From Hydrogenophaga sp. (lineage in GTDB: Bacteria; Pseudomonadota; Gammaproteobacteria; Burkholderiales; Burkholderiaceae_C): a stretch of 64,000 bases of DNA. Positions 51,800 through 60,701 of this stretch are shown piece after piece. The notes under the pieces are model-generated. The model saw only the letters and a list, made by a program, of their open reading frames with translations, ran no database searches and was not told where the DNA came from. Each line of letters begins with the position of its first letter. Within the stretch, counting starts at the first letter, position 1. The stretch lies in assembly GCA_030653975.1 (NCBI GenBank), contig JAURYH010000035.1:49058-113057 (forward strand), written 5' to 3'. A program made the translations under genes and the position numbers.

Positions 51800-52477
51800 A
51801 TGGTGCATCTGCTCGACAACATCTTCTGGCACGCCCTGACCGGCCCGCAGGCGCACTGGGCCGTCGGTTCGGGCGGCGCCCGCCGCTACGCCCCGGGCTT
51901 CTCGCCCATCGTCGGTTTTGCCCACCCGCAGCGCCCCGATCTGGACGCGCTGGCACCGCATTGCGGACCCGACGAACATTTCTACTGCGCCGGCTGGTCG
52001 GGCCCGGCGCCCGCGGGCTGGGTGGTCGAGGCCGAGACCACCATGCACAAGATGGTCTGGGCGGGCGAGGCACCGGTGCTGGACGAAGCCCCCGACGCCC
52101 GCCCCATCACCCGCGAACACCTGGACCAGGTGCTGGCCCTCGCCGAACTCACCCGCCCCGGGCCGTTCGGCCCGCGCACCATCGAGCTCGGCGAATACTT
52201 CGGCCTGTTTGACGGCGAACGCCTCATGGCCATGGCCGGCGAACGCAGCGTTGCCGAGACCCTGCGCGAGGTCAGCGGCGTCTGCACCCACCCGGACTTC
52301 CAGGGCCACGGGCTGGCGCGGCGGCTGATGCGAAAACTCATCGCGCGCCAGCTCGCACGCGGCGAAACCCCGTTCCTGCACGTGATGAGCGACAACACCG
52401 GCGCCCTGGGCCTGTACCAGCGCATGGGTTTTCGCACCCACCGCGAATCGGTGGTGAGGGTGATTGCCCGCCATTGA
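51800..52477 (+). CDS. GNAT-family N-acetyltransferase
   Basis: 225 residues. The C-terminal half has the GNAT core: motif A REVSGVCTHPDFQGHGLARR (about 155-174) with the acetyl-CoA-binding Q-G-H-G-L-A pattern, and motif B LGLYQRMGFRTHRESVVRV. The N-terminal ~90 residues are a separate domain. The substrate is unknown. It lies 19 bp after mutL and may be in its operon. A dispersed-repeat hairpin lies between its end and the converging ABC-2 permease gene and could end transcription. Confidence 0.87.
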   Translation: MVHLLDNIFWHALTGPQAHWAVGSGGARRYAPGFSPIVGFAHPQRPDLDALAPHCGPDEHFYCAGWSGPAPAGWVVEAETTMHKMVWAGEAPVLDEAPDARPITREHLDQVLALAELTRPGPFGPRTIELGEYFGLFDGERLMAMAGERSVAETLREVSGVCTHPDFQGHGLARRLMRKLIARQLARGETPFLHVMSDNTGALGLYQRMGFRTHRESVVRVIARH

Positions 52478-52530
52478 GAGCTGCGGGTTTTGCCAACCGA
52501 ACAGCTGACCGGAGCAGGTGCCCAGGCCCA

Positions 52531-52610
52531 GAACGCGGCGGAACCGGCTTTGCCGGGCCGCACCGCGTTGCCCCCTGGAGGGGGTCGCGCGAAGCGCGGC
52601 GGGGGTGCTC
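52531..52610 (+). repeat. Dispersed repeat copy between converging genes
   Basis: GAACCGGCTTTGCCGGGCCG followed by GTTGCCCCCTGGAGGGGGTC and a GCGCGAAGCGCGG hairpin. The CCCCC-TGGA-GGGGG stem-loop lies between the GNAT gene (ends 52477) and the converging permease gene (52615), where it could act as a bidirectional terminator. Confidence 0.75.
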
Positions 52611-52614
52611 CCTC

Positions 52615-53748
52615 CTAGTCCAGGGTCTGCCGGTAGCGTTTGAGCGCCACGGCGCCAGCGATCGCCAGAAACAGCAACATGGGCCAGAGGTCGGCCCAGA
52701 GCTGTGGCGCCTGGTTGCCCTTGAGCATGATGCCGCGCACGATGCGCAGGAAGTGCGTCAGCGGCAGGCCCTCGCCCAGCCATTGCGCCCAGACCGGCAT
52801 GCCGCGGAACGGGAACATGAAGCCCGAGAGCAGCATGGAAGGCAGGAAGAAAAAGAAGGTCATCTGCATCGCCTGCAGCTGGTTGCGCGCGATGGTGGAA
52901 AACGTGAAACCGACCGCCAGATTGGCCACCATGAAGACGCCGATCATGGCCATCAGCAAGACGAAACTGCCCACCATCGGCACCTCAAACAGCAGCCAGG
53001 CCGCGCCCAGGATCACGCACAGCTGCACGTAGCCGATCACCACGTAGGGCAGGATCTTGCCCACCATCACCTCCAGCGGCCGCACCGGCGTGGCGAGCAG
53101 GTTTTCCATCGTGCCGCGCTCGCGCTCGCGCGTCATGGCCAGCGAGGTCAGCATCACCATGGTCATGGTGAGGATGGTGCCGATCAGGCCGGGCACGATG
53201 TTGTAGCGCGACAGGCCCTCGGGGTTGTAGCGCCGGTGCACCCGGATCTCGAACGGTGCCGCGCCCTTCTGCAGCGACCGCAGCGGGCCGGTGAGGTCGT
53301 GGCGCAGGGCCAGGTTCGTCATCTCGCCGAGCGCGGCGATCGCGTTGCCCGAGGCTGAGGGGTCGGTGGCGTCCACCGAGACCAGCACCGACGGGCGTTC
53401 GCCGCGCACCACATCGCGCGAAAAACCGGGCGGTATCACGATCATGAACTGCACCTCGCCCGTGGCGACCAGGGCATCGGCCTCGGCTTCGCTGGTGCCC
53501 TGGTGCACCACCTTGAAGTAACCGGTGTTCTGCAGCGAGGCCACCAGGCTGCGCGCCAGCGGGCCGGCGTCGGCCGCGACCACCGCCGTGGGCAGGCCCT
53601 TGGGGTCGGTGTTGATGGCGTAGCCGAACAGCACCAGCTGCATCACCGGCACACCCACCGCCATGGCGAAGGTGAGCCGGTCGCGCAGCATCTGCTGGAA
53701 CTCCTTGATGAACACGGCCCAGGTGCGCGCGGGCGAAAACCATTTCAT
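52615..53748 (-). CDS. ABC-2 type permease (YhhJ/YhiH-like efflux)
   Basis: 377 residues. An N-terminal helix (RTWAVFIKEFQQMLRDRLTF) is followed by a large periplasmic domain (about 45-180), then five helices with LTSLAMTRERERGTMENLLA and LLATPVRPLEVMVGKILPYV, the ABC-2 membrane signature. It overlaps the ATPase gene by 4 bp. With the HlyD-like and ATPase genes it forms an export system likely for hydrophobic toxic compounds. Only one permease gene is present, though relatives often have two. Confidence 0.88.
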   Translation of the reverse strand: MKWFSPARTWAVFIKEFQQMLRDRLTFAMAVGVPVMQLVLFGYAINTDPKGLPTAVVAADAGPLARSLVASLQNTGYFKVVHQGTSEAEADALVATGEVQFMIVIPPGFSRDVVRGERPSVLVSVDATDPSASGNAIAALGEMTNLALRHDLTGPLRSLQKGAAPFEIRVHRRYNPEGLSRYNIVPGLIGTILTMTMVMLTSLAMTRERERGTMENLLATPVRPLEVMVGKILPYVVIGYVQLCVILGAAWLLFEVPMVGSFVLLMAMIGVFMVANLAVGFTFSTIARNQLQAMQMTFFFFLPSMLLSGFMFPFRGMPVWAQWLGEGLPLTHFLRIVRGIMLKGNQAPQLWADLWPMLLFLAIAGAVALKRYRQTLD

Positions 53749-54689
53749 GTTTTCCCCGCCTGGCCGTTGCCGAAGTTGTCCTGCGCCTGGTCGATCAGGC
53801 TGATGAACACGTCCTCCAGGTTGGCCCGCGTTTCGTGCAGCGCAACGCCGCTCTCGCCCTGGAAGGCGCCGAGCGACTGCGCCAGCAGCGCGGCGTCGCG
53901 CCCGGCCACGTGCAGCGTGTTGCCGAAAGCGACGACGTTCTGCACGCCGGGCAAGGCGCGCAGGCGCTCGCTCAAGGCCGGGTCGGTGACGCCCTCGATG
54001 GCCCAGACGCTCAGGCCCGCCGCGTCGACGATCTCGCGTTCGCTGCCACGCGCGAGCACCTTGCCGTAGGCGATGTAGACCAGGTCGTGGCAGCGCGCGG
54101 CCTCGTCCATGTAGTGGGTGGACACCAGCACCGTGATGCCCTGCGCGGCCAGTCGGTGGATCTGGTCCCAGAAGTCGCGCCGCGCCTTGGGGTCCACGCC
54201 GGCCGTGGGTTCGTCGAGCAGGAGCAGGCGCGGCCCGTGGATCAGGCAGGCGGCCAGCGCCAGGCGCTGTTTCCAGCCGCCCGAGAGCGTGCCGGCGAGC
54301 TGGCGCTGGCGCGCCTGCAGGCCCAGTTGCTCCAGCGCCTGGTCCACCGCCGCCCGGCGCTGCGGCAGCTCGAACAGCCGGGCCACGAAATCCAGGTTTT
54401 CACGGATCGAGAGGTCGTCGTAGAGGCCGAACTTCTGCGTCATGTAGCCGACCTGGCGCTTGATCGCGGCGGCCTCGCGGCGGAAGTCCAGCCCCAGGCA
54501 CTGGCCTTCGCCCGCGTCGGGACGCAGCAGGCCGCACAGCATGCGGATCGTCGTGGTCTTGCCGCTGCCGTTGGGCCCGAGGAAACCGCAGATGCGGCCC
54601 TGGCCCACCTGCAGGGTCACGTCGTCCACCACGGCGCGACCGTCGTAGCGCTTGGTCAGGCCGCGCACATCGATGGCGAGGGCGTTCAT
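53745..54689 (-). CDS. ABC exporter ATPase
   Basis: 314 residues with Walker A GPNGSGKTTTIRMLCGLL (about 39-56), signature TLSGGWKQRLALAACLIHGP, Walker B LLLLDEPTAGVDPKARRDFW and the switch histidine in VLVSTHYMDEA. CcmA/NatA-type ATPase of the ABC-2 exporter, coupled to the permease encoded next. Overlaps both neighbours by 4 bp. Confidence 0.92.
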   Translation of the reverse strand: MNALAIDVRGLTKRYDGRAVVDDVTLQVGQGRICGFLGPNGSGKTTTIRMLCGLLRPDAGEGQCLGLDFRREAAAIKRQVGYMTQKFGLYDDLSIRENLDFVARLFELPQRRAAVDQALEQLGLQARQRQLAGTLSGGWKQRLALAACLIHGPRLLLLDEPTAGVDPKARRDFWDQIHRLAAQGITVLVSTHYMDEAARCHDLVYIAYGKVLARGSEREIVDAAGLSVWAIEGVTDPALSERLRALPGVQNVVAFGNTLHVAGRDAALLAQSLGAFQGESGVALHETRANLEDVFISLIDQAQDNFGNGQAGKT

Positions 54690-55741
54690 TTCGGCTCCTG
54701 AGCCAAAGGACTCACGTCCAGCGGTTGGCCGGGGTGCAGGCGGTTCGCGTCGGCCGGGCGTGGCGCCGCTTCCACCAGAAACACCAGCCGGGCGCGCTGG
54801 GCGTTGGAGTAGATCACCGGCGGCGTGAATTCCGGACCACTGGCGATGCGGACAATGCGCGCGGGAATCGCCTCACCACAACCGTCGCAGCGCAGGCCCA
54901 CCCACTGGCCGGTGGCCAGCGCACCGACCTCGGTCTCGGGCACGTAGAACCGGGCCTTCACACCGCCCGGCGGCAACAGCGACAGCACCGGCTGACCCGG
55001 CGCCACGGTTTCGCCGACCCGGAAAAACACCTCGGCCACCAGGGCATCGGCGGGCGCGGGCTGCTGCTTCTGGGCCAGCCGCCAGTCGCTCTGGCGCAGC
55101 ACCTGGCGCGCGGCTTCGGCCTGGGCCTCGGCGGCGTCGGTTTCGTCGCTGCGCGCCGGCAGGGCCGCCACGCGCAGGGCGGCCTGCAGCTCGGCGACGC
55201 GGGCGTTCGCCTGGTCGAGCGCGGCCTTGGCGGCATCCTGGCTGGCCTGCGACACAAAACCCTTGGCCACCAGATCGCGCTGGCGCGCCCAGGCGGTCTG
55301 AGCCAGCCCGGCCTGCGCCCGGGCCTGCGCCAGCTGGGCGCGGGTCACCGCCACTTCGTCACTGCGCCGGCCTTTGGTGGTGTTGGCGGCCTGGGCCAAC
55401 GTGCCGGCCAGGCGCGCCTGGGCCTCGGCCTGTGCCGCCTGCTCGGCCTGGGCATCGAGCGCGAACAAGGCGTCGCCCTGCCGGACCCGGTCACCCGCCC
55501 GCACGGCCAGCGTGTCGAGACGCCCACCCACCGGGGACGACACGTGCACGTAGTCGCCTTCGACATAACCCGACCAGCCCGCGGGCGGCGCCTCACCGCA
55601 GGCCAGCAGCCCGGCGACCAGGGCCAGCACCGCGGCCAGGCCCGGTGCACGGTGGATGAAACGGGGGAACACGCTTTCGGTCATGGGCTCGTCGTCCGGT
55701 GGTGTCGATGCGGGTGTGGGCGCTCCGCTGGCTTTGTTCAT
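54686..55741 (-). CDS. HlyD-family membrane-fusion lipoprotein
   Basis: 351 residues. The N-terminal region has a signal with a lipobox-like LLACGE (about 44-49). The HlyD/RND-MFP organisation follows: lipoyl half-motif YVHVSSPVGGRLDTLAVRAG, a long alanine-rich hairpin (about 90-220), the second lipoyl half, and the beta-barrel part (ARFYVPETEVGALATGQWVG). A CDGCG motif near residue 280 is unusual. It likely links the inner-membrane ABC-2 exporter to an outer-membrane channel encoded elsewhere. The first ATG gives a 19-residue proline-rich lead; MTESVFPRFI is an alternative start. Confidence 0.88.
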   Translation of the reverse strand: MNKASGAPTPASTPPDDEPMTESVFPRFIHRAPGLAAVLALVAGLLACGEAPPAGWSGYVEGDYVHVSSPVGGRLDTLAVRAGDRVRQGDALFALDAQAEQAAQAEAQARLAGTLAQAANTTKGRRSDEVAVTRAQLAQARAQAGLAQTAWARQRDLVAKGFVSQASQDAAKAALDQANARVAELQAALRVAALPARSDETDAAEAQAEAARQVLRQSDWRLAQKQQPAPADALVAEVFFRVGETVAPGQPVLSLLPPGGVKARFYVPETEVGALATGQWVGLRCDGCGEAIPARIVRIASGPEFTPPVIYSNAQRARLVFLVEAAPRPADANRLHPGQPLDVSPLAQEPK

Positions 55742-55783
55742 TCTGCCCTGAACTTTTCGGGTTGGGTCGCATCACTCCTTGCC

Positions 55784-56626
55784 ATGAAGCGCCTCCTGAT
55801 CGTCCTGTTTTCTGCGGCCGCTGTGCTCACCGGCTGTGCCACCCTCGACCAGCGGCAGCGCGCCTGGATCTTCCAGCCCTCGGACCGCAGCTGGTGGCGC
55901 GGGGACGAAGCGGCAGCGGGCATGGACGATGTCTGGATCCACTTCCCGTCGCAGGAAACCGGGCAGCCGGTGAAGCTGCACGGGCTGTGGCTGGCCCACG
56001 AGAACTTCAGTTCGCGGGCCGGTGCGCCGGTGCTGCTCTACCTGCACGGCGCGCGCTTCAACGTCACAGGCTCGGCCTTCCGGGCGCGCCGCATGCAGGA
56101 ACTGGGCTTTTCGGTGCTGGCCATCGACTACCGCGGTTTCGGCAAGAGTTCGCCGGGGCTGCCCTCGGAAACCATGGCCTACGAAGACGCCCGGGCCGCC
56201 TGGGACTGGCTGGGCCAGCAGTACCCGGGCCGGCCGCGCTACATCTTTGGCCACTCGCTGGGTGGCGCCATCGCGATCGAACTCGCGGCCCAGGTGGCCG
56301 ACGAAGCGGGCACGCTGGTCGAAGGCGGTTTCACCTCCATCCCCGACGTGGTCAGCACCTTCAAGTGGGGCTGGCTACCGGTGGGGCCGCTGATCACCCA
56401 GCGCTTCGAGGCGGTCAAACGCGTGCCGGCGATCGGCTCGCCGCTGCTGGTGGTGCACGGTGGAGAAGACCGGCTGATCCAGCCCGAACTGGGGCGTCGC
56501 CTGTTTGAGGCCGCCACCGGACCCAAGGCCTTCGTGCTGGTGGAAGGCGGCTCGCACCACAACACCAACTCGGTGGGACAGCCGCAGTACCGGGTGGCCC
56601 TGGCCGACCTGTTCGGGCTCCGTTAG
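55784..56626 (+). CDS. Alpha/beta-hydrolase lipoprotein
   Basis: 280 residues from the ATG at 55784. A lipoprotein signal LLIVLFSAAAVLTGCATL ends at Cys20 or so. The alpha/beta-hydrolase core has LLYLHGARFNVTGSAF, the nucleophile elbow FGHSLGGAIAIEL, the acid in VVHGGEDRLIQPEL and the His in GGSHHNTN. It resembles the ABHD17/YsxA-like membrane-tethered esterases. It is divergent from the efflux operon (42 bp between starts) and precedes gdhA. The substrate is unknown. Confidence 0.87.
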   Translation: MKRLLIVLFSAAAVLTGCATLDQRQRAWIFQPSDRSWWRGDEAAAGMDDVWIHFPSQETGQPVKLHGLWLAHENFSSRAGAPVLLYLHGARFNVTGSAFRARRMQELGFSVLAIDYRGFGKSSPGLPSETMAYEDARAAWDWLGQQYPGRPRYIFGHSLGGAIAIELAAQVADEAGTLVEGGFTSIPDVVSTFKWGWLPVGPLITQRFEAVKRVPAIGSPLLVVHGGEDRLIQPELGRRLFEAATGPKAFVLVEGGSHHNTNSVGQPQYRVALADLFGLR

Positions 56627-56780
56627 CGCTGCACCGCCGGCCGCACAGGCCGGAGCCAGTCGGTCCATACCATGGCACCAAATCAGTGCCAACTGGCAGG
56701 ATGAGCATAGAACGCACCAATATAGAGCCTCAAGCACCCAATTCATGCATATCACTGGGCGAAATGCCGGTCTCGCATAA

Positions 56781-56807
56781 TTCAATGCACATTTTTGGAG
56801 CATTGAA
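56781..56807 (+). promoter_or_regulatory. Inverted repeat over the gdhA ribosome-binding site
   Basis: TTCAATGC (56781-56788) and GCATTGAA (56800-56807) form a perfect eight-base dyad with an 11-base spacer, ending three bases before the gdhA ATG. The Shine-Dalgarno-like GGAG (56797-56800) lies in the loop end and the first stem base, so a hairpin in the mRNA could restrict initiation. Alternatively it is a protein operator in DNA. Confidence 0.5.
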
Positions 56808-56810
56808 CGC

Positions 56811-58154
56811 ATGAAGTACGCCTCGGTCCACGACTTTCTGTCCCACGTCGCCCTGCGCAATCCCGGCCAGCTCGAGTTCCTGCAGGCCGTCACCGAAGTG
56901 ATGGAAAGTCTCTGGCCTTTCATCGCTGCCCACCCGAAATACGCCGAACAAGGCCTGCTGGACCGGCTGGTCGAACCCGAGCGCATCGTGATCTTCCGCG
57001 TGTCCTGGGTGGACGACCACGGCAGCGTGCAGGTCAACAAGGGCTACCGCATCCAGCACAGCATGGCCATCGGTCCGTACAAGGGCGGCCTGCGTTTCCA
57101 CCCCTCGGTCAACCTGTCGGTGCTGAAGTTCCTGGCCTTCGAGCAGACCTTCAAGAACGCGCTGACCACCTTGCCCATGGGCGGCGGCAAAGGCGGCTCG
57201 GACTTCGACCCCAAGGGCAAAAGCCCGGCCGAAGTGATGCGCTTCTGCCAGGCCTTCGCCAGCGAGCTGTTCCGCCACGTGGGTGCCGACACCGACGTGC
57301 CGGCCGGCGACATCGGCGTGGGGGGTCGTGAAGTGGGCTTCATCGCCGGCATGGTCAAGAAGCTCTCCAACCGCGCCGACTGCGTCTTCACCGGCAAGGG
57401 CCTCGCTTTCGGCGGTTCGCTGATCCGCCCGGAAGCCACCGGCTACGGCACGGTCTACTTCGCGCAGGAAATGCTCAAGACCCGCGGCAAGTCCTTCCAG
57501 GGCTTGCGCGTGTCGGTGTCCGGTTCGGGCAACGTGGCCCAGTACGCGGTCGAGAAGGCGATGGAGCTCGGTGCCCGGGTGATCACCGTGTCGGACTCCA
57601 GCGGCACCATCGTGGACGAAGCCGGCTTCACGCCCGAGAAGCTGGCGATCCTGATGGACGTGAAGAACCACCACTACGGCCGCGTGAGCGACTACGCCGA
57701 ACGCACCGGCGTGAAGTTCGAAGCCGGCGTGCGGCCCTGGCATGTGCCGGTGGACGTGGCCCTGCCCTGCGCGACCCAGAACGAGCTGGACGGGAACGAT
57801 GCCCGCACGCTCATCGGCAACGGCGTGCTCTGCGTGGCCGAAGGCGCCAACATGCCCTCCACCATCGAAGCCGCCAAGGCCTTCGAGGCGGCCGGCGTGC
57901 TGTACGCGCCAGGCAAGGCATCGAACGCGGGCGGCGTGGCCACCTCGGGTCTGGAGATGAGCCAGAACGCGCTGCGCCTGTCGTGGCCCCGTGACGAGGT
58001 CGATGGTCGCCTGCTGCAGATCATGCAGGGCATTCACGCCGCCTGCCTGAAATACGGCAAGCAAGCCGACGGCAGCGTGAGCTACATCGACGGCGCCAAC
58101 ATCGCCGGCTTCGTCAAAGTGGCCGACGCCATGCTGGCCCAGGGCGTCATTTAA
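56811..58154 (+). CDS. gdhA: NADP-type glutamate dehydrogenase
   Basis: 447 residues, identical in length to the E. coli hexameric NADP enzyme. Motifs are GPYKGGLRFHPSVNLSVLKF, PMGGGKGGSDFDPKGKS with the catalytic lysine, DVPAGDIGVGGREVGFI, SGSGNVAQYAVEKAMELGA (nucleotide fold) and PCATQNELDG. It makes glutamate from 2-oxoglutarate and ammonium. A perfect inverted repeat sits over its ribosome-binding site. It ends before a repeat hairpin separating it from the converging HIT gene. Confidence 0.95.
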   Translation: MKYASVHDFLSHVALRNPGQLEFLQAVTEVMESLWPFIAAHPKYAEQGLLDRLVEPERIVIFRVSWVDDHGSVQVNKGYRIQHSMAIGPYKGGLRFHPSVNLSVLKFLAFEQTFKNALTTLPMGGGKGGSDFDPKGKSPAEVMRFCQAFASELFRHVGADTDVPAGDIGVGGREVGFIAGMVKKLSNRADCVFTGKGLAFGGSLIRPEATGYGTVYFAQEMLKTRGKSFQGLRVSVSGSGNVAQYAVEKAMELGARVITVSDSSGTIVDEAGFTPEKLAILMDVKNHHYGRVSDYAERTGVKFEAGVRPWHVPVDVALPCATQNELDGNDARTLIGNGVLCVAEGANMPSTIEAAKAFEAAGVLYAPGKASNAGGVATSGLEMSQNALRLSWPRDEVDGRLLQIMQGIHAACLKYGKQADGSVSYIDGANIAGFVKVADAMLAQGVI

Positions 58155-58155
58155 T

Positions 58156-58229
58156 TCCCCCGCGCCGCTACGCGTCACCCCCCCAGGGGGCGGCACCAGC
58201 CGTCTGGCAAAGCCAGCCCGGCGGTGCCC
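58156..58229 (-). repeat. Dispersed repeat copy after gdhA
   Basis: In reverse orientation: read on the minus strand it has GGCTGGCTTTGCCAGACGGC followed by TGGTGCCGCCCCCTGGGGGG. It is almost the same as the left part of the copy at 63829-63879. Located between the converging gdhA and HIT genes. Confidence 0.75.
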
Positions 58230-58271
58230 TTGATCCGGTCAGCTTCGCGCAAACACCAGGGCGCAACTCGT

Positions 58272-58676
58272 CTACAACCGGATCCGCGCGGCCAGGGCCT
58301 GCAGTTCGGCCAGCGGCGGGTCTTTGCGCGGCCAGACCAGGTCGACCCCGTCGTTCGCGTAGCGGGGCAGCACGTGCACGTGCACATGCGGCACGGTCTG
58401 CCAGCCGGCGGGCTTGTTGGTCTGCAGCAGGGTCATGCCCTCGGGCTGGTAGGCCGCCTGCACCGCCCGGGCCACCCGGTGGGCCACGGCAAACAGGTGG
58501 GCGGCTTGTGCTTCATCGAGCTCCATGAACGTCTCCACCTGCCGGCGCGTGGCCACCAGCACGTGGCCAGGGTTGACCTGGCCGGCATCCATGAAGGCGA
58601 TGACCTGCTCGTCCTCGAACACGATGGCCGCGGGAATGTCGCGGCGAATGATGCGGGTGAAAACGCTGTCGGTCAT
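58272..58676 (-). CDS. HIT-family nucleotide hydrolase
   Basis: 134 residues from the ATG at 58676. The histidine triad is TVPHVHVHVLPRY (about 98-110), with the upstream helices and strand FTRIIRRDIPAAIVFEDEQV typical of HINT/HIT proteins. These hydrolyse nucleoside phosphoramidates or dinucleotides. It is transcribed alone, converging on gdhA; a GntR gene lies 67 bp upstream on the same strand. Confidence 0.9.
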   Translation of the reverse strand: MTDSVFTRIIRRDIPAAIVFEDEQVIAFMDAGQVNPGHVLVATRRQVETFMELDEAQAAHLFAVAHRVARAVQAAYQPEGMTLLQTNKPAGWQTVPHVHVHVLPRYANDGVDLVWPRKDPPLAELQALAARIRL

Positions 58677-58743
58677 GGTCGGTCTCCGGCAAGGTTCGGG
58701 CGTGTCAGGGCGTGTCAGGCCGCGTCCATCAGCAGCGAGGTGA

Positions 58744-59493
58744 TCACTTCGGAGGTCCATCGGCTGGCATCGCCAGCGGGATCGGCAGGTCCAGATCGAG
58801 GCCGGCGAATTCGCAGCCACGCCGGTAATCGAGCAGGTGCTTGCGTGTCCAGCCCACGGCAGCTTCGACATCGTGCTGGCGCAGGGCCTCGAACACATGG
58901 CGGTGCGCCTCCAGCAGACGCTCGCCCGATTGCGGCAGCGCCGGTGCGATGGCCGCGTAGCCGGCGCGCATGAGCAGGCTGACCGGGGCACGGGCCAGCT
59001 GCAGCGCCTGGTTGCGGGTCGCTTCGGCCACCAGCGACTGGAATTCGATGGTGCTGGCCACGACCGACCGGCCATGAGCGACATGGGCTGCGGTCTGTTC
59101 GATGTTGAGCGCCAGCGCCGCCAGTTCGGCTTCGGTGATGCGCTGCGCCGCCAGCTCGGCACACAGCGGCTCCAGCGCGGAAGCCACCTGCCAGACATCG
59201 CCGAAAGTGACCTGGTGCATGCGCAGCGCGCGCTCGGCGGCGCTGGCCAGATCGCTGTTGCGCGGCACAGCCACCAGCAGCTTCTTGCCCTGGCGACGCA
59301 CCAGCCCGTCCTGCTCCAGCTGGCGCAGGCCTTCCCGTATGGTGGACCGGTGCACGCCGAACCGCGAGGCCAGATCGGACTCGGTCGGCAAGGGTTCGCC
59401 CGGCTGGATCTCGCCGCGCACGATGCGCTGCCGCAGGTCGTCGGAGACGACGCGGTAGGCAGGGTGCAGCTGAAGTTTTTCGATGTCCATCAT
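58744..59493 (-). CDS. GntR/FadR-family transcriptional regulator
   Basis: 249 residues; two consecutive ATGs at 59493 and 59490. The winged helix-turn-helix is at about 15-80 (LRQRIVRGEIQPGEPLPTES, FGVHRSTIREGLRQLEQDGL), and the FCD effector domain at about 90-230 (EFQSLVAEATRN). It is downstream of the Bug/ligase/dehydrogenase genes on the same strand and probably regulates them and itself. An imperfect dyad (TGACCGT, 3 bases, ACCGTCA) lies at 59532-59548, 39 bp upstream of its start. The effector is likely an acid or acyl-CoA of that pathway. Confidence 0.88.
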   Translation of the reverse strand: MMDIEKLQLHPAYRVVSDDLRQRIVRGEIQPGEPLPTESDLASRFGVHRSTIREGLRQLEQDGLVRRQGKKLLVAVPRNSDLASAAERALRMHQVTFGDVWQVASALEPLCAELAAQRITEAELAALALNIEQTAAHVAHGRSVVASTIEFQSLVAEATRNQALQLARAPVSLLMRAGYAAIAPALPQSGERLLEAHRHVFEALRQHDVEAAVGWTRKHLLDYRRGCEFAGLDLDLPIPLAMPADGPPK

Positions 59494-59531
59494 GGGGAAG
59501 CTGGGCGGGCCGGGTGAGTATGCCAGCGCCC

Positions 59532-59548
59532 TGACCGTTGCACCGTCA
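59532..59548. promoter_or_regulatory. Possible GntR operator
   Basis: TGACCGT and ACCGTCA with three bases between make an imperfect dyad (one mismatch) upstream of the GntR gene. GntR/FadR-type sites are short dyads of this size. No second copy was noticed upstream of the ligase or dehydrogenase genes, so the call is weak. Confidence 0.3.
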
Positions 59549-59588
59549 ACAGGCTCCTGCCCGGCGCGAGCGGCTTGACCCAGGATGC

Positions 59589-59670
59589 GGTGGAACCGGC
59601 TTTGCCGGGCCACTCGCATCGCCCCCTTGAGCAAGGGGGTGACGCGCCGCAGGCGCGGCGCAGGGGTGGG
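59589..59670 (+). repeat. Dispersed repeat copy between the Bug and GntR genes
   Basis: TGGAACCGGCTTTGCCGGGC, then GCATCGCCCCCTTGAGCAAG and GGGGTGACG, then GC-rich hairpin CCGCAGGCGCGG. It contains the unbroken form CCCCCTTGAGCAAGGGGG of the site that is interrupted at 63879. Confidence 0.75.
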
Positions 59671-60657
59671 TCAATCAGCACTAAAGCCCGATGCCTTGAT
59701 TACGGGTTCCCAGCGTTTCGCGGACTGGGCGCCCCGCGCTGCCAGTTCTTCGGGCGATTGGCCCACCGGGCTGAACCCCATGGTCAGCAGGCGTTCGCGC
59801 ACATCGGGCATGGCCAGCACCCTGGCCAGCGCCTGGTTCCAGGTGGTCACGACCCTGGCCGGCGTGTTGGCCGGGGCGTACATCGCGTTGAAGCCCATGC
59901 CCGTGATGCCGGGGTAACCGGCCTCGGCAAAGGTCGGCACGTCGGGCAGTTGCGGCGCGCGCTGTTCGGACGACACGGCCAGCACGCGCAGCTTGCCCGA
60001 GCGGTGGGGCTCCACCAGGCTGCTCAGCACGTCGATGCTGGAACTGATGTGGCCGCCCATCAGCGCCGCGGCCATGGGTGCGCTGCCCTGGAACGGCACG
60101 TCCTGCATCTTCACGCCGATGGTGTCGCCCAGCACCATGCCAAAGAAGTGGTGCGGCGCGCCCCGGGCCGGGATGCCGTAGTTGGCCTTTTCGGGGTTCT
60201 TCTTCGACCAGGCCACGAATTCGGCCACGGTGTTCACCTTGGGGTCGGCGCCCGAGGCCAGGGCAAACGCGAACTCGCTGACCGTGGCCACCGGCACCAG
60301 GTCCTTGACCGGGTCGTAGCTGAGCTTCTTGAAAGTAAAGGGATACAGCGCACGCAGCGCGTCCGGGCCCAGCATCATCACGCTGCCGTCGGCCGGCGCA
60401 GCCTTGAGCAGGTCGACGGCGATGCGGCCACCGGCCCCGGGCTTGTTGTCCACCAGCACGGTGCGGTTGAGTTCGACCTTGAGCTTCTCGGCCAGGATGC
60501 GGGCGATGGTGTCGAAGGAGCCTCCGGCCGGGAATCCGACCAGGATGCGGGCGGCGGGGTCCTGCGCCAGTGCGCCCAACGGCGCTGCCGCGGCGAGCAG
60601 GCCGGCGAGCAGGCCCTGGGTGAAACGGCGGCGGGGGAAAAGGGTCTTGGTTTTCAT
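59671..60657 (-). CDS. Bug/TctC-family periplasmic binding protein
   Basis: 328 residues with an RRRFTQGLLAGLLAAAAPLG signal (about 9-28, twin-arginine possible) and cleavage near ALAQ. Ligand-loop motifs are ILVGFPAGGSFDTIARILAE and VLVDNKPGAGGRIAVDLLKA. No membrane subunits are encoded here, as is common for the many orphan Bug proteins of this bacterial group; it may be a sensor or share a permease. It lies between the acyl-CoA ligase gene upstream (44 bp) and the repeat/GntR gene downstream. Confidence 0.9.
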   Translation of the reverse strand: MKTKTLFPRRRFTQGLLAGLLAAAAPLGALAQDPAARILVGFPAGGSFDTIARILAEKLKVELNRTVLVDNKPGAGGRIAVDLLKAAPADGSVMMLGPDALRALYPFTFKKLSYDPVKDLVPVATVSEFAFALASGADPKVNTVAEFVAWSKKNPEKANYGIPARGAPHHFFGMVLGDTIGVKMQDVPFQGSAPMAAALMGGHISSSIDVLSSLVEPHRSGKLRVLAVSSEQRAPQLPDVPTFAEAGYPGITGMGFNAMYAPANTPARVVTTWNQALARVLAMPDVRERLLTMGFSPVGQSPEELAARGAQSAKRWEPVIKASGFSAD

Positions 60658-60701
60658 GCTGGTCTCCTGGGGTTTGTTGAGGGTGAGGGGAAAAACGGGA
60701 T

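Noticed and set aside
56730..58196. Long minus-strand frame opposite gdhA
   Set aside because: The plus strand encodes a complete glutamate dehydrogenase with all motifs; the opposite frame has only shadow composition.
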